Notes: a model not told the origin generated them from the letters alone. A stretch of DNA of 64,000 nucleotides from Bidens hawaiensis (GCA_021521415.1 JAIQDT010001748.1:186001-250000); one strand, 5' to 3'; shown: positions 21,840 to 34,464, counted from the stretch's first letter. Program-made: numbers and translations.

Positions 21840-23560
21840 GAAAGCCCGAGTTGTATTTGTGTGTATTATGATTTTCTTCATTATCTGTTTTATTTTATTT
21901 TTGTTAGTTATAAAATAATAAAAAAATAAGAAATAAAAAAATAAAAATAGTAAATAAAAAAATACAAAAACACAAAAATATGTTTATTTCTTTTGTTTTG
22001 TACATCGCTACATGCGAGCGAGTTTGAGTTATTGTAGGTATTATTATGCGCATAGTAGCTCTGATGCCGTTTTGGAACAGGTTTTCCCGAGGTTGCGGAC
22101 GCGAATGAAATGCTATACGCTCGTTAGATTGATACACAGTTGGTGAAGATTCTGCATATAAACCAGGGGAGTAACCTGTTCTCTGTTTTATTCTTGAAAA
22201 TTTTAATTTTAATTTAATTTTATTTTTTTTCCTTGTTCCTATCGAGGACGATTTCTTTTAAGTGTGGGGATGAGAGTTTATTTATTTAGTTGTAAAAAAA
22301 ATATTTAAAAACAATTTTTTTAATATAACATTTTTGCACTATTTCGCTGAAAATTATGTCGGTTACTCAAGTTTGAGGGACATATACTCATATATGTTTG
22401 GTCATGTTATCTACTTGTTGACATACGGGATAGTCATTTACCTGAAACTGAAAGTAACTGGGGCGACTGCTGTGTGTTTTGTTTGATTCCTACGCTGAAA
22501 ATTATGTCGGTTACTTAAGTTCAAGGGACATATACTGGTATATTTTTGGTCCCGTTATCTACTTGTAGACATACGGGATAGCCATTGACCCAAAAACTGA
22601 AAGTGATTGGGGCGACTGAATTTGAAAAAAAATATGTCCCTTGAAATTTGTTTTTCTTCTACGTTAAGCATGAAATGATAATATTACCGTTGTGTTAACA
22701 AGCTCTCGGAACTTTTAAAAAAGTATATAATAATAAAATAAGAGATGATTTGCATATCTGATTTGGGATGTGTCGGTATGCCCAATTAGCTTTTTTAGCC
22801 CTCTTTTGAAAAATGGCGAAGCCGAATTTCGATGCTTAGGGAGAATTACCATAATCTAAAAACTTTGAGATTTTAAGACTTAGATGCAATCAAACTAGCA
22901 CACACCACATGTCCATCTTTTTAGGAGCTTAGAAAATAGTTATATTTATTTAAGTGCAAAAAAAAAATAAAAAAAATCAAAAATCTTGCAAAGCATGAAA
23001 AAAAAAGAAAACAAAGTACGAATAAATGATGCAAAAAAGCATCCAAAAATAGTAAAAGAAGCCAAAGTTGCACATACTAGACGGGGCTGAGAATTTAAGC
23101 GTTGCTAAGGGGATAGTGACACTGAGGTTATCGCTATTGGGGCTCGAGATTCTTAGTCGATAAATATCAAATTAGGGATTTATAGGACAAAGTCCAATAA
23201 TATTTTGGAATAGCTCGTACGACCTCCAAATGACCATTCATCCATCAGATTTCACCAAGTGCATCTACTTAGTACCATCAACGAGTCCTTAGCTTATGGT
23301 GATTTGTCGAACCAGTCTGCATCGAATCTAGTATTTCTAGCTCTCTTTGTCTGAGATGGGTAGGTGTAGCCGTGGTTTTTTTTGAACTTAAAATGCTTAA
23401 TGTGATTGGGGCTTGATTGGTTGGTGGCTGGGTTTAAAGTGGACAAATATACCGACAATCGCGGTCAATATGTTGAGCTGTATCTATTGTTTTAATAATG
23501 TTATGTAATCTTGGAGTTTGTTGTTTGCACTTTGTTATGATCCTGTGTAGATTTCTTTTT
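21840..23560 (+). other. Long non-coding 3' region of element B
   Basis: About 1.7 kb between integrase and 3' LTR without an env-like frame, although many Athila copies carry one there. It is collinear with 9851-11530 of element A. A polypurine-like copy (CGAGGACGATTTC ... AAGTGTGGGGATG, 22243-22272) sits 1.3 kb before the real tract at 23563-23593. Confidence 0.6.
22345..22620 (+). repeat. 148-bp tandem duplication in element B
   Basis: CGCTGAAAATTATGTCGGTT starts at 22345 and again at 22493. Both copies continue through AGGGACATATACT, CATACGGGATAG and TGGGGCGACTG. Element A has no such duplication at the matching place, so it arose in the B lineage. Confidence 0.75.
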
Positions 23561-23593
23561 CAGAGACGAAAAAGTCTTAAGTGTGGGGATGTT

Positions 23594-25383
23594 TGATGTA
23601 TAGTAAAACACACTTGTTTTCTGCACCTTTTTATCAATTTTTTATTGCTTAATTATCTATCAAATAATTTTTTTGGCTTGTTTTAACATGATCTTACAAA
23701 GTTTATTATCTTTCGTAGGTTACGGGTTTTAAAAGAGAAAAGGACCGGGTTTTGGAAGACTTTAAAGGCTTTTATGATCAATGTTTGAAGAACCAAGTTA
23801 AAGCCCGAACCCAAAGCCCATTTGTGTGAGCCTTACATGTGTTATTACATTATAACACACACAAAGAAAAGAAAAACCCTAGGACCTCAAAAAAGTAACT
23901 CCCGTGCGCAGCATCATCTCAAAAAAAGAAAAGAAAGAAAAATATTAAACCTACTTTGTGAGTCAAACTTGGTGAGCGGCCAGCAACAATAACCCTTACT
24001 AAAATATCCGATCAGACAGCCCCCTAGCACAAGAAAAGAAATTATTTTTCAAGTGTTGTGAGATCAAGGGCAGAAGAAGGTAGCCAAGGGGAGTCGGGAC
24101 AGCAGCTCGGGGTCGATTTTACATCATATTTCTCAGCCACACTTGATAGTATAACACTGATAAACTTTGCTTTCTTGTTTATGTTCATAACTATATTGAT
24201 TTTGATCTTTAAAGTTAATTGTTTTGCCATTCAGTTAAGGATTGAGGTGTGTTTGATTATTCTTGATTGTGGATTGAGTTTAATTATTTTTTGGTTGAGT
24301 ATTATCGTTTTTATATTAAGTGTTTGCTGATGTCCAAAAATTATGATTGGCTAAACTTCTTTGTTCTACCTAGGTTAGATGATTATTGTTCGATTTTGAT
24401 GAGTTAAATGAATTGTTTGATTAATATGACTTGAATTGCTATTGAAAGTTCGGTTAATTATAAATTAGGCTGTGTTTAGTGGCTTCCATATTTTTGATAG
24501 TATCTCATACTCTCGTGCTTCAATTAATTGAATTGGGTTTGATTGATAGTTGCATGTTCAAGTCTCTACTTTGTGTTTAGAGTTTGTTTGAGGTAGGTAC
24601 AACCGTAGGATTTTGTTGAGATTGTTAATTGATATAATTCAGCGGGTAAACACCTTCTTAGAGACCGAGAGGTGATTGGAAGTAAAGTCGTGTCATATCT
24701 TTTGCTTGTTAGATTTAGGATTGCGCGAAAGCGGGTTCGGTTCTTGTCGGGTTTGGTTTCGTGAGTGACTAGTTGGCCTAGTTTGTGTTAAACCAAATTG
24801 TTCCTCTATCCTTGGTTGTGTAGTATTCGTTTCCATTAGGGTCGTGTTTCGGTGAGTCCGAGAGGAGAGTCGACATTAGAATACATTAAAATCAATTAAG
24901 TGTAAGTTAGGGTTTGCTAGTGAGACCGAGAGGTGATCTAGCTTTCTTGAGCTAACCTTAGTTGTGTCATCTTTAGATACCGGTGTCGTGAGACCATTCA
25001 TACCATTAGCTTGTTAGAACGTCAATTGGATTCTTACCTAAGTAGACGTTTTCTCAATTGTTAGTTAAATCTCTAAATTTGGAAAGTTTTCTCTGTCAGT
25101 TCCGTCAGTCCAGTTATTTAATTTAGTTAAACTAATTTAGGTCAAGTAGTTTAATTTATTAAACCAATTAAAAAAAATATTATTCTTAGGAAGGTCTTGT
25201 CTAGGGTTTAGTGATCATAGACGTTCTCACGTGTCCTTGTGTTCGATACTCAGGCTTCTTAGGTTTATACTACTTGTGACCGGTACACTTGCCAGTTGTG
25301 TGTGGTGTTATTAGGAGTTTCCATTTTAAATTTAAAGCTTAGTTGTGAATCCCATAGAAGGAGCACTCATTAGACACACATCA
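23594..25383 (+). repeat. 3' LTR of element B
   Basis: Starts TGATGTATAGTAAAACACAC after the polypurine tract GTGTGGGGATGTT and ends ACACACATCA, 1790 bp, followed by the duplication ACAAC. It carries no insertions and so serves as the reference for the interrupted 5' LTR. Confidence 0.9.
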
Positions 25384-25388
25384 ACAAC

Positions 25389-26870
25389 ACTATTACCAAT
25401 TCCTGTATCCAGTGATGAAGACTCATATCAGTCAACAATGGAAGAAGATTCAAATTCATTTGATACTAATATTCAACTAGCTCTAATCATTCCAAATCAG
25501 GATACGCATAGAGCATGATCAAGTAGAACCAAGAAATCAACAATGTTAAAGGAAAAAATAAGTAATGACATATCCAGGAGAATATCCTCAGGAATATGAA
25601 TATTTTAAATTTCCGGCAATACAAGATCCTTATTTTTCTCATATTCATGGTGAATATACTCCCATGAACTAACAGTATCCAGGAATAGTAGACGACATGC
25701 AAGAATATTTAACTCACTATGAAATCGACGTTACCAAATTAGCAGAAACAATAATTCAGAAAGAAATGGAGATGCAAGGGAAGCAAAAATAAAAGGACAC
25801 AGACACAAACACTGAGAAGAACAACAAGATAAAGATATTAATTGTTCGCTGGAAGAAATAGAAAACAAGAATCTTAATAGTTGTAGTAATTTAGTGCACT
25901 TGTAACTATGGCATAATTAAAATATATGTTTTACTTTCTTTGGAGTATTAAAATTGTCTGTAAATTATGTCAAGAGTAGAAAAGCTTAAAACTCTTAGAG
26001 TAATTCTCCCAACAAATCCGGAAGTGAGAGAATATTAGCTATGAGATTGAGGAAAGGATCCAGGTGGACAAAAATCCAAAAGATAAGTAATTCTAGGTCA
26101 ACGCCAGACAAAATTTATAGCAAACAGGACATAAATAGACTTAGAAAGAGAATTAGAGAAATTTTTTAAGGTTCGTTTGTACACAAGGTATGTACTAGCC
26201 ATTTCAAGAATAGACAATAAAGGAAATTATTGAAGCTTCTCAGGAACTTCATTTATCATCACCACCAGAATAACCAGAAAATGATATAGTAATGATGAGA
26301 TGCATGGATTTATCGTCTAATACGATTACCCTAGCATCTGGATTGTGCCCTGCAAGAGATACGCAACCTCAAGAAAACGTTAGTTAAGGTTAAAGAAAAG
26401 AAAAGTCATAAAGAAATTCCTCTAGAAATACGAGAGAGATAGTATACGATAGACCTATTGTATTTGTATCATTATTTCAATGTCACACAATTGTTGCAAA
26501 CACTCTATCAATAATATATAAAGAGAAGTATCTTTCATACTAAATCAACCCTGTTTTTAGAATTGGAAACCCAAATTATCAAGAAAATAATGATGAAGTT
26601 TCTAACCGAAGAAGTAACAGGGTCATATTAGAACCCACACAGGAGATTCCTGAGCAGTATCCGGTCAAAATACAAGAAATGATTCATAACGTAATGACTC
26701 CTCTGATCGACGCCATAAAAGGTGAGTCATATAAAAGTAAATTTAAGCATTCAAACAAAACTGTTAGAACTCATCCATACCGAAATACTTATCATTGTGA
26801 TGTAAGTGTTCATTTTTCGAACACTGAAAGCAAGCTCAATCGTAAATTCAAGAAATAATTAGGAATCCAA
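25389..26870 (+). other. Decayed coding-like sequence that was the target of element B
   Basis: Short open stretches such as TMEEDSNSFDTNIQLALI and MTYPGEYPQEYEYF alternate with stops. The sequence to the left of element B (6679-6820) is its other half, since B duplicated ACAAC within it. It may be the front part of the same old Ty3 element whose gag follows at 26880, but I cannot assign it to a family with confidence. Confidence 0.35.
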
Positions 26871-26879
26871 GGCCGTAGT

Positions 26880-27770
26880 TTCAAGAATTTCAAAGCCCAT
26901 GGACCAAAAGAATTCTATAGCGATAAAGGTGCCATATCGGCTTTACGATGGCTTGAGGAGATCAAGTTCATCGTTATCATCAGCCAATGTACTGAGATTC
27001 AAAAAGATTCACCACACATCCCAACAATTTAAAGGTGATGCTTTAGAGTGGTGGAATACCCTAATCATGTCTAAGGGTTGAGAAACCTTGTATCAATTAA
27101 AATGGGAAGCATTCAAAGAAATTGTAATACAAAAGTTTTGTCCTATGCATGAAATCGATCTTATTCAATCCAAGTTTTAAACCACAAGGTAGTTGGCGCA
27201 AATCTCAAGGTATACAATACTAAGTTTCATGAGTATTGTAGATTGGTACCACACTTGGTAACACCCGAATCCAACAAAGTTTCTCGTTACATTTGGGGAT
27301 TACCTCGAGAAATTGAAGACGTGGTGAGATCTTAAGTGCCTCAATGGAATCAGCCTGTTATCTTATGAATGGTCTTATCAGAAACAAAGAGGAAGATAAG
27401 AATGGTAAAGGAGAGGAAAAATAAATCGATGAAAAGAAACCAAAGAAAAAAAAGAAAAGGAGGAAGGGTCGTTTAGTTTCAGAAGACCAATCTGCCAGAA
27501 TTGGGCATAAGACATTATGGGAAATGTTTTAGATCAACCAACATCCCCAAAAATAATCCATTGGTCCTATGTACCTTTTGCAAGAAAATTGGTCACTAGA
27601 TAATGACTGTAGAATAAAGACAGTTGTATGTCTAAACTGTGGCGATAAAGAACATTTCAGCACATAATGTCCAGAAAAGCAAAAAATGACAAGCAACGCA
27701 AGTAGAATCGGTGCTAACAAAGGAAATGCCAAAGTAAATATGTTAAACACACAAGAAGCATATGATAATC
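26880..27770 (+). pseudogene. gag: Old Ty3 gag, heavily decayed
   Basis: The frames read GAISALRWLEEIKF, FKGDALEWWNTLIM, LKWEAFKEIVIQKFCP and YIWGLPREIEDVV, the hallmark order of a plant Ty3 gag (Retrotrans_gag family). Near 27570-27675 two zinc knuckles are still visible: CTFCKKIGH and CLNCGDKEHFST followed by an in-frame stop and CPEK. Gag would coat the RNA. Many stops and frame changes show long decay, consistent with its being older than element B, which landed upstream. No pol is recognisable downstream. Confidence 0.75.
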
Positions 27771-27779
27771 AATAATAGA

Positions 27780-28935
27780 AGCAGACAAGAGTACGCCAAA
27801 AGAATGTTCAAGATCTAAATACATTATAAATGACTAATAGCTAAGTTAACTCTTTTAAACTGTTTGCAAACTCGTTTTTTAAACGATAAGTTTTGCAACA
27901 TTAAAAGGGTATTTAAATCCCAAATGTATATAATGAAAGAAATTAAGATACAGATCATGTCTACACGATAATGCTTATATTTATTAATAATTAGACAATT
28001 AAAGTTCAAAAATTATTCAAAATACAAGAGACGATATACTAAATATAGTCCATCATCTATATAAAGATGAAATAAAGAAAATGATTAATCAGACTAGACA
28101 TAACATGTCTTCTTTAAAGAAAACTAGCTATGAGAACTTTGAAAGTTCAAAGGAATAATCAGTGGACATAAACAGAAGAAATCCGTCAAGATCATGGAAC
28201 AAAGGGTAGCATGACTCATGTATGAGCATCCTGAAATTTATCAAGATGAATAAATCAAAAGGATTCGATAGACTGAATCCAAGATGCAACTTAGTTAACA
28301 TCAGTAAATGTTTATAATACAAAAGGTAAGGTAAATAGTTAAACACAACTGACCACTATTCTTAACAATTTACATCTACTTATGATATTCTAAACTATTG
28401 ACTGAATACATCATTAAAGTTGTAAAGTTAACAACAAATCATAAATTTCAACTATTGAAGAAACCAAATCAACTTTTGTCATATACGTTGAGCATAATGA
28501 AAAATTCAAAATCATTTTACTTTCTTGGTCAACTCACCAGGAATATATAGTAGTAGTAATCATTTATAGATGCAAGGCTATTCTAACAGATGACGGACCC
28601 AAGAATCCCAACATATTATGACTACACTACATTTTCCATGCGTATAAAATTCTATTACAATTTAATTTTTTTCAAAAACAATTTATGAATTCTCGTTAAT
28701 TAATCACATATTAAGCCGTATGTATATATCGATCAAACGCTCCATTTAAACATGATGTTTGGATGTTTGGATGATTAGGGTTTGTAGGCGCTGGAATTAC
28801 GAGTTCAATGATACCAAACTTGTGTTGTTTCATCGTGATTTGAAGGCTAACATCAAATCCGGTGTCTGTTGACTGTTTGGTGTTCTTAACGATTTTGACC
28901 TTGACCTTTTGGGTCAAAGATGAGATAATTATTGT
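27780..28935. other. AT-rich stretch, one unrecognised minus-strand frame
   Basis: Mostly AT-rich with no gene seen. A minus-strand open frame at 28711-28917 (QKVKVKIVKNTKQSTDTGFD, later KFGIIELVIPAPTNPNHPN) is less AT-biased than its surroundings, but I do not recognise it and it has no clear continuation. Confidence 0.3.
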
Positions 28936-28939
28936 TGTT

Positions 28940-29290
28940 CATTCGTTATGTTGAGCAAATCGCAGGTCATTCGTTGAAATGTTATAACGAATGTGCCACA
29001 TTCGTATGCTCTTGTAACGAATGAGCCTCCCATTCGTCCTATAGAAGTCAGGAATGACCTTTTTCATTCGTCATCCATTCATTTGCCATGAGGAGACAGC
29101 TAATGGAACCATTCGTTATAGATACATTCGTGTGCTCTTGTAACGAATGAGATTTTCATTCATCTCAAAGAAAGCACGAATGGCTTTAGTCATTCGTTAT
29201 GCACTCATTCGACTCGTGAAGACTCAGATCAAGCCATTCGTTAAAACATATGGGATCATTCGTCATAACGAATGGGATAGTGAATGGTGC
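28940..29290. repeat. Cluster of CATTCGT / ACGAATG words in both orientations
   Basis: More than a dozen copies of CATTCGT or ACGAATG within 350 bases, some forming TAACGAATG against CATTCGTTA. Two about 120-bp copies share ATTCGTNTGCTCTTGTAACG. Inverted copies would let the transcript fold in many alternative ways. Confidence 0.65.
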
Positions 29291-29394
29291 TTACCCAAAA
29301 TAAATTATTACTTTAGAATTTAATGAAAATTGGATTTTGATGAAATTTTAGTAAAGGAGCTTTAATGGAAATAAAATTTTTCCAAGCTAACCTG

Positions 29395-29510
29395 GCTGCT
29401 CGACCCTAGCCAGGGGCTCTGCCCCTTAGACCCTGCTAAGGGATGCCGCTCCTAGACCCCGCTAACAGGGGCGCTGCCCCCGGACCCCCGTTCGTTGAGG
29501 GTTATATTAA
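29395..29510. repeat. GC-rich hairpin tract
   Basis: GGGGCTCTGCCCC (about 29412-29424) and GGGGCGCTGCCCC (about 29467-29480) are 5-bp stems with 3-base loops, with CCCTAGCC/GGGG and CCCTGC/AAGGG words between. It is a sharp GC island in AT-rich DNA, of the kind found in untranslated ends of plant retroelements. Confidence 0.55.
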
Positions 29511-30729
29511 ACTAGAAATTCGATATGGGTAGTAATAGTTAATTGATACGTGTAATTGTTATACAGTTAGCCATGCCCAGTTAAAGAAAGGAGTTACCAT
29601 TGTTACACCCCAACCTACGGCGGAAATGCCGGGGCGCGAACTGATTGCTCACAGTTTTTCAAACGTTACTATCATGCAACATTATTTAAATGATAATATC
29701 TATTAATTAAATTAAGTTTTCAAATAAATCAATACAAACAAATACATAATCCATACATATACAACAATACAACTTATATCAGAAATGATCTTGATTAATT
29801 ATTTTCTAACTTAAATTCTTCACTAAGTCTTCACCAACCTGCATTAACTTTCTATGATAACCTGCATGTGCGTATAAAATAGAATTTTGTCAACAACACA
29901 TGTTGAGTGAGCAACACACCAGTTTAAATGTAAATATAGTATATATATATATATAAATAAGTATTGAAATAAGTCATATAAGAATAACAAATTATTCAAA
30001 TGAGCAAGTATAACTGAGATGTCGAGAAGCACAAAGGCTAACGACTGGCGTATGATCATACTAGACTGAGATTATGTTGGACCTCTCCGAATGCGGAAGC
30101 ATATAAAGCAAGTAAGCACATAAACAAGTAAGGTATTATTTGTTAACACATAAGAGAATAGTTTTAATTTTGAGTATAAGTATATATGAGAAATATAAAT
30201 TACGCATATGCCCCCAAAACGTGGAGAAAGAAGTAAAATGGGGGAATGTGGTACTCACCCGATCGGATGAACGATATATAAGTGATGATGTGAGAAAGAT
30301 AAACCCTTCGGGATACACCGTCAAGGATTCCTAGTTAAATAATAATAATATGAATAAGTTAATGCACATAATGAATTAAAGTTTCGACGTGATTCGTGTA
30401 TTGTTTGGGATTATGATATTTATTGATTAATCTCTATGGTCATTGTTTTTAATAGTCTTATTAGTTATAATCTCCCCAATAATTACCTATGATATAATAT
30501 ATAAGTAAAAACTTAAATAATTTAATTAATATAAGATATGCTTGAAATAATAAAATCTGAATTAAATAAAATAATTTAATTAAATATAAAGTGAGATCTA
30601 CTTTTAATTATTTGAATAAATAAGATACTAATATAAATAAATAGATCATTATAATAAATATAATATGTAGTAAGATGTAAATAAATATTTTGTATAACCC
30701 TTTTAAGAAAATCTACTTAATACATTTAC

Positions 30730-30771
<42 letters not shown>

Positions 30772-30880
30772 ACAAACATATAAAGACGTTCAATGACGAG
30801 AAAACACCAATAATGGTGTCGGGTTTTTAAATAAAATAACGATGATTTATTATTATTAAAAATATGCTTATAATGTATAC

Positions 30881-30943
<63 letters not shown>

Positions 30944-30946
<3 letters not shown>

Positions 30947-31277
30947 AAGGGATATTTGAGAACTTGATGAGTTGTAAGACTTTAAGAACTCAATTTTAGA
31001 CAACACATTTAATTAAATGAGTTAGAATATGTGGTCGAGATTTAATTTTATTAAAAAATGAATCAAGAGAGAGAGAATAAAGATTTTTGTTGATTACCCA
31101 AGTTTAAACATTAGTTACATTTGTGTAAAAAGTCGATTCGGTGTGTAAAAAATTACGGTAATTTTTTGTATTACACTTACGTATTACACATGTGTAAAAA
31201 AAATTCAAAAAAAAGTTGTTATGTTGAGTTCTTTCGAGTTCTTAAAACTCAAAGCGGTTCTTAAAAGAAATCAATCC
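30944..31277. mobile_element. MULE-like MITE flanked by AT repeats
   Basis: The left end AAGGAAGGGATATTTGAGAA and the complement of the right end AGGATTGATTTCTTTTAAGA are similar, and both continue to AAGAACTC. TATATA runs flank both sides. About 330 bp, no coding frame. Long imperfect TIRs and AT-rich targets suggest a Mutator-like non-autonomous element. Confidence 0.5.
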
Positions 31278-31423
31278 TATATATATATACACGAGATTGA
31301 TTTACGAGAACGTTGTCTTTAAAGGTGTCGGTCTTATAAAATAAGGTTTATTTGATGTTTAATATTAATTAAAATAATTATAAACCATTAATATATTTAA
31401 AATAACAAAATAAAAATAAAGTA

Positions 31424-31507
31424 ACAAAAAGTGGGCTGGCCAGCCTCGAACCTGAGCTGATGGCCGGCCATCAAACACGCACAGGCCTCTAGCCAACTGA
31501 GCTAAGT
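31424..31507 (-). ncRNA. tRNA-like Pol III unit inside the LTR
   Basis: On the minus strand TAGCTCAGTTGG (31493-31504) matches an A box and GGTTCGAGG (31444-31452) nearly matches a B box. Their spacing of about 40 bases is normal, and a T5 run (31426-31430) follows as a Pol III terminator. A proper anticodon arm cannot be built by eye, so it is a tRNA pseudogene, a tRNA-derived insertion or a Pol III promoter used by the element. Confidence 0.5.
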
Positions 31508-33791
31508 AATCAGTTGTGTATAAACTGAAAACGAAACTTTAAATAAAATAACTGAACTTAAACCCCCAAAACTAAGAACCCTAAATCCCAAATCGTTAAA
31601 TCTGTTTTGTTTTAGACGAATTAATGTTAGGGTTATTAACACGCTGATGAGAACGAACTGGAAACAACTATCAATTACCTGTAGCACGGATCAATTGATG
31701 GTCAACAAGACGAACTTACTGCGGCAGCTTCGCGATCCAGAACCAGATTATTCAGGCTATGATTATGTAATTAAGGTCAGGGTTAAGTTTGGCGATGTCG
31801 TGGAGAAGGTGCAGAAGGAATTAATTAGATTATATCGATCTACTAATGATCTCTCGTTATTTTGGTATGAACGGGTTTGTTAATCAAGTAAACGAGATAA
31901 ATTCTGGATCCTATAATATAATTAATATGTCGGTGTGACCATATATGGTATGAGGGCTAATAAGCATGATTCGGTTTCCCAAATCATTACGAGAATTGCG
32001 GTCCAAGATTCAAAACGGGTGTACGGGTAGCACTGGGTAAACGGGTCTGTAAATGGGTTAATGATTATAATATAATAGTTATCATATTTGCATATTAATC
32101 CCTGGAATTATTGAGTGGATACATCAGAAGGTAATATTTGTAGTTTGGGTTAAAATTTCTACAAAGTGAAAGTTGTAAATATGTTTTAAAAAAATAATTA
32201 AAAAAAATATTATAACAATTAACCTAACTTGATAATTGGGTATTTAATTCGATAAAATAACCCGAACACAAAAGCGGGTGGGGTAACATAAATTGGTAAA
32301 ACCGAGTTGTTACAACCATTAACTCTGAAAGGAACCGAGTTTAGGTGAGTTTCTAGACCCATTTCCTTCTTATGTTTTCAGGGCCGTGCGCATACTCAAT
32401 GTGAAGAGTTAATATAATTACCTTAAGTGATAAGTGTATGATATGTGAACATGTATGATGTATGAATGTGTATGAATGATATATGTAAGAGGTTAAGAGT
32501 ATATATGAAAGTATATAGTGAAATGTGTATGTAAAGAAACGTATGTATGGTTGTATAGTAAGAAAGGACCAAATCCTACCAATATCTGAGATAGAAGGGA
32601 CCAGACCCTAATATCTGAGAAAGGAGGTACCACAGCCTAAGACCAGACCCTACTAATATATGAGATGGTAAAAATAGTTACGCATATAGTATGAAAGTAT
32701 GAAAGTGTGATGGTATGAAAGAATGTATGTATGAATGAACGAAAGAAAGGTAACAGGTAATGTATATAAAATGTATCTTCGGATGTGTATATGAAAGTAA
32801 GTGTATGAATGTGTGTTTCCTGATTAACTAGAACTCACTCAGCTTAGCTGACTTTTAGTATGCACGCAGGTGAGTAGGTTGAGACAGCTGGCTTGGAGAG
32901 GGATACATGGCTGATGAATAAATGTTGGGTCTTATATTTTAGACCGACGCATCGAATTAATATGCGTGTGAAAAATATATTCTTTGGTCTCAACCAAGGG
33001 TGGATGGCTTGAAGACCAAGTCATGCTACACTAGTATAAATAGATGTTTTTATTCATTTGTCTAGTTGATTGAGTCTAGTGTGTATTGATTGAGATCTAG
33101 GGTTTTATCCCTATGAGAGAGTCTCCTCCCCGGGATGATCTCTCCCGGGGTGGATGATATTTCTTATGTATGTATGAATGTATGTATGAGTGGTTCATCT
33201 TTATGAGAATCATTCGACTATTGATATCATACTACCATTTCTATCTTGTTTATGTTTCGATTACATATATGTGTTCATCCTACTTTATTGATTATTGTTA
33301 ATCGAATTAGGCTCTTTCCCAATACATCTCATACGTCTAAATATCATTCAACAGTAAATACGAGTGCGATTTAATCCTAACCCAGATTCGAGCTCCACCA
33401 TTTATAATAGTAATGATTATTCACGCTTCCGCACCAGGGCTCGGTTATTGTCAATAAAGAATCTGACATCTCAAGATTTAGTAATAATGTTTGAACTAAA
33501 AGACATGTTTTATATCATTTTTAATTTAAGACTTATGTACTGAATGGTTGACATTTTATCTATTCCGCGAAAAGTTTAAATAAACTTTGATATTTAGAGC
33601 TGTGTGTCTGTGTTTATGAGTAAATCCAACGTCAAAGTAGGGCACCAGGACCGGGGCCTTACACTTTTATTATCAAAAGTATGTTGTTACATGAATTGAA
33701 TCTTCAATAGTCATTGACATTTCCTAGTCTTAGATATATGTGCAGCACTTGAAAGAGGTCTTGTTCGGTACTTAAGATCAAAGAAGCTTAA

Positions 33792-33831
<40 letters not shown>

Positions 33832-34389
33832 GTGAGTTCATTGGGGAACTTCAAAAAGTGGGGAACTGGGGAACTTCATATATATATATATATATATATA
33901 TAGAGGTGAGTTCATTGGGGAACTTCAAAAAGTGGGGAACTGGGGAACTTCCTTCCCAGCCCTTGATCATTACCCCACATCCTTATGTTTATGGTATACC
34001 CTCAATCACCTACATCACATCATATTTTTAAAGAAGAAAAAACCCCTAAAAAATTATAAAACCAAAAAAATATGAAAAAATAAAAAAAGTAAAAAAACCA
34101 AAATGTTTATCTAGCATCCCCCATTAAAAGATAATATATATCACGGTTTAGCATTTGGATTTAGTTTACCTTTTAGGGGGTTTAGGATTTCCGGGTTCGG
34201 GGTTAGGTTTTTTTGGGTGTGGGGGAGGGTCTTTTATTGTACACGTGACGGTGAAAAGACAGTAGGAAAAGAAAAATTTATTAATAAATTGTAACCACTA
34301 CATTGAAACTCGCATTGTCTTGTACACGCGTAAAAACATAGCGCTTGTTGATGTTCATGAACACTAAATTTCGTGAGATAACCGTAGGT

Positions 34390-34423
<34 letters not shown>

Positions 34424-34464
34424 CAATTATTGAATTTACATTACAATTATGACGAAACGTGTAG

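Larger units (their letters stand above)
6821..25383 (+). mobile_element. Athila-type Ty3 element B, complete but interrupted
   Basis: Flanked by a perfect 5-bp duplication ACAAC (6816-6820 and 25384-25388). It has LTRs with TGATG...CATCA ends, a tRNA-Asp-type primer site, gag, protease, RT/RNase H and integrase in Ty3 order, a long non-coding 3' region and a polypurine tract. The 5' LTR contains two later insertions (A at 6957-13251, a solo LTR at 13554-14772). Lineage is Athila by primer site, gag and integrase motifs. No env-like ORF is seen between integrase and the 3' LTR. Many stops and frameshifts make it non-autonomous now. Confidence 0.9.
29601..33663 (+). mobile_element. Probable long LTR (about 4 kb) of a Ty3 element
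   Basis: Left end TGTTACACCCCAACC and right end GGGGCCTTACA form an imperfect inverted repeat. A purine run (AAAGAAAGGAG) lies before the left end. Near 32831-32872 the motif GAACTCACTCAGC ... TTTTAGTATG ... CAGGTGAG matches the same place in the other Ty3 LTRs of this window. No 5-bp duplication is seen (ACCAT left, CTTTT right), so it may be the 3' LTR of a decayed element or a rearranged copy. It contains (AT)n runs at about 30737-30766 and 30907-30942, a MITE and a tRNA-like unit. Confidence 0.5.

Noticed and set aside
25389..26870. Endogenous pararetrovirus remnant
   Set aside because: No movement-protein, coat or RT motif could be recognised; the gag just downstream is ordinary Ty3.
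31647..31883. 78-codon frame inside the 29601-33663 LTR
   Set aside because: No recognisable domain, lies in presumed untranslated LTR sequence, and no neighbouring frame extends it.
29596..33668. Complete solo LTR at 29601-33663
   Set aside because: Flanks ACCAT and CTTTT do not match, so integrity as a simple solo LTR is not supported; listed as a probable LTR only.
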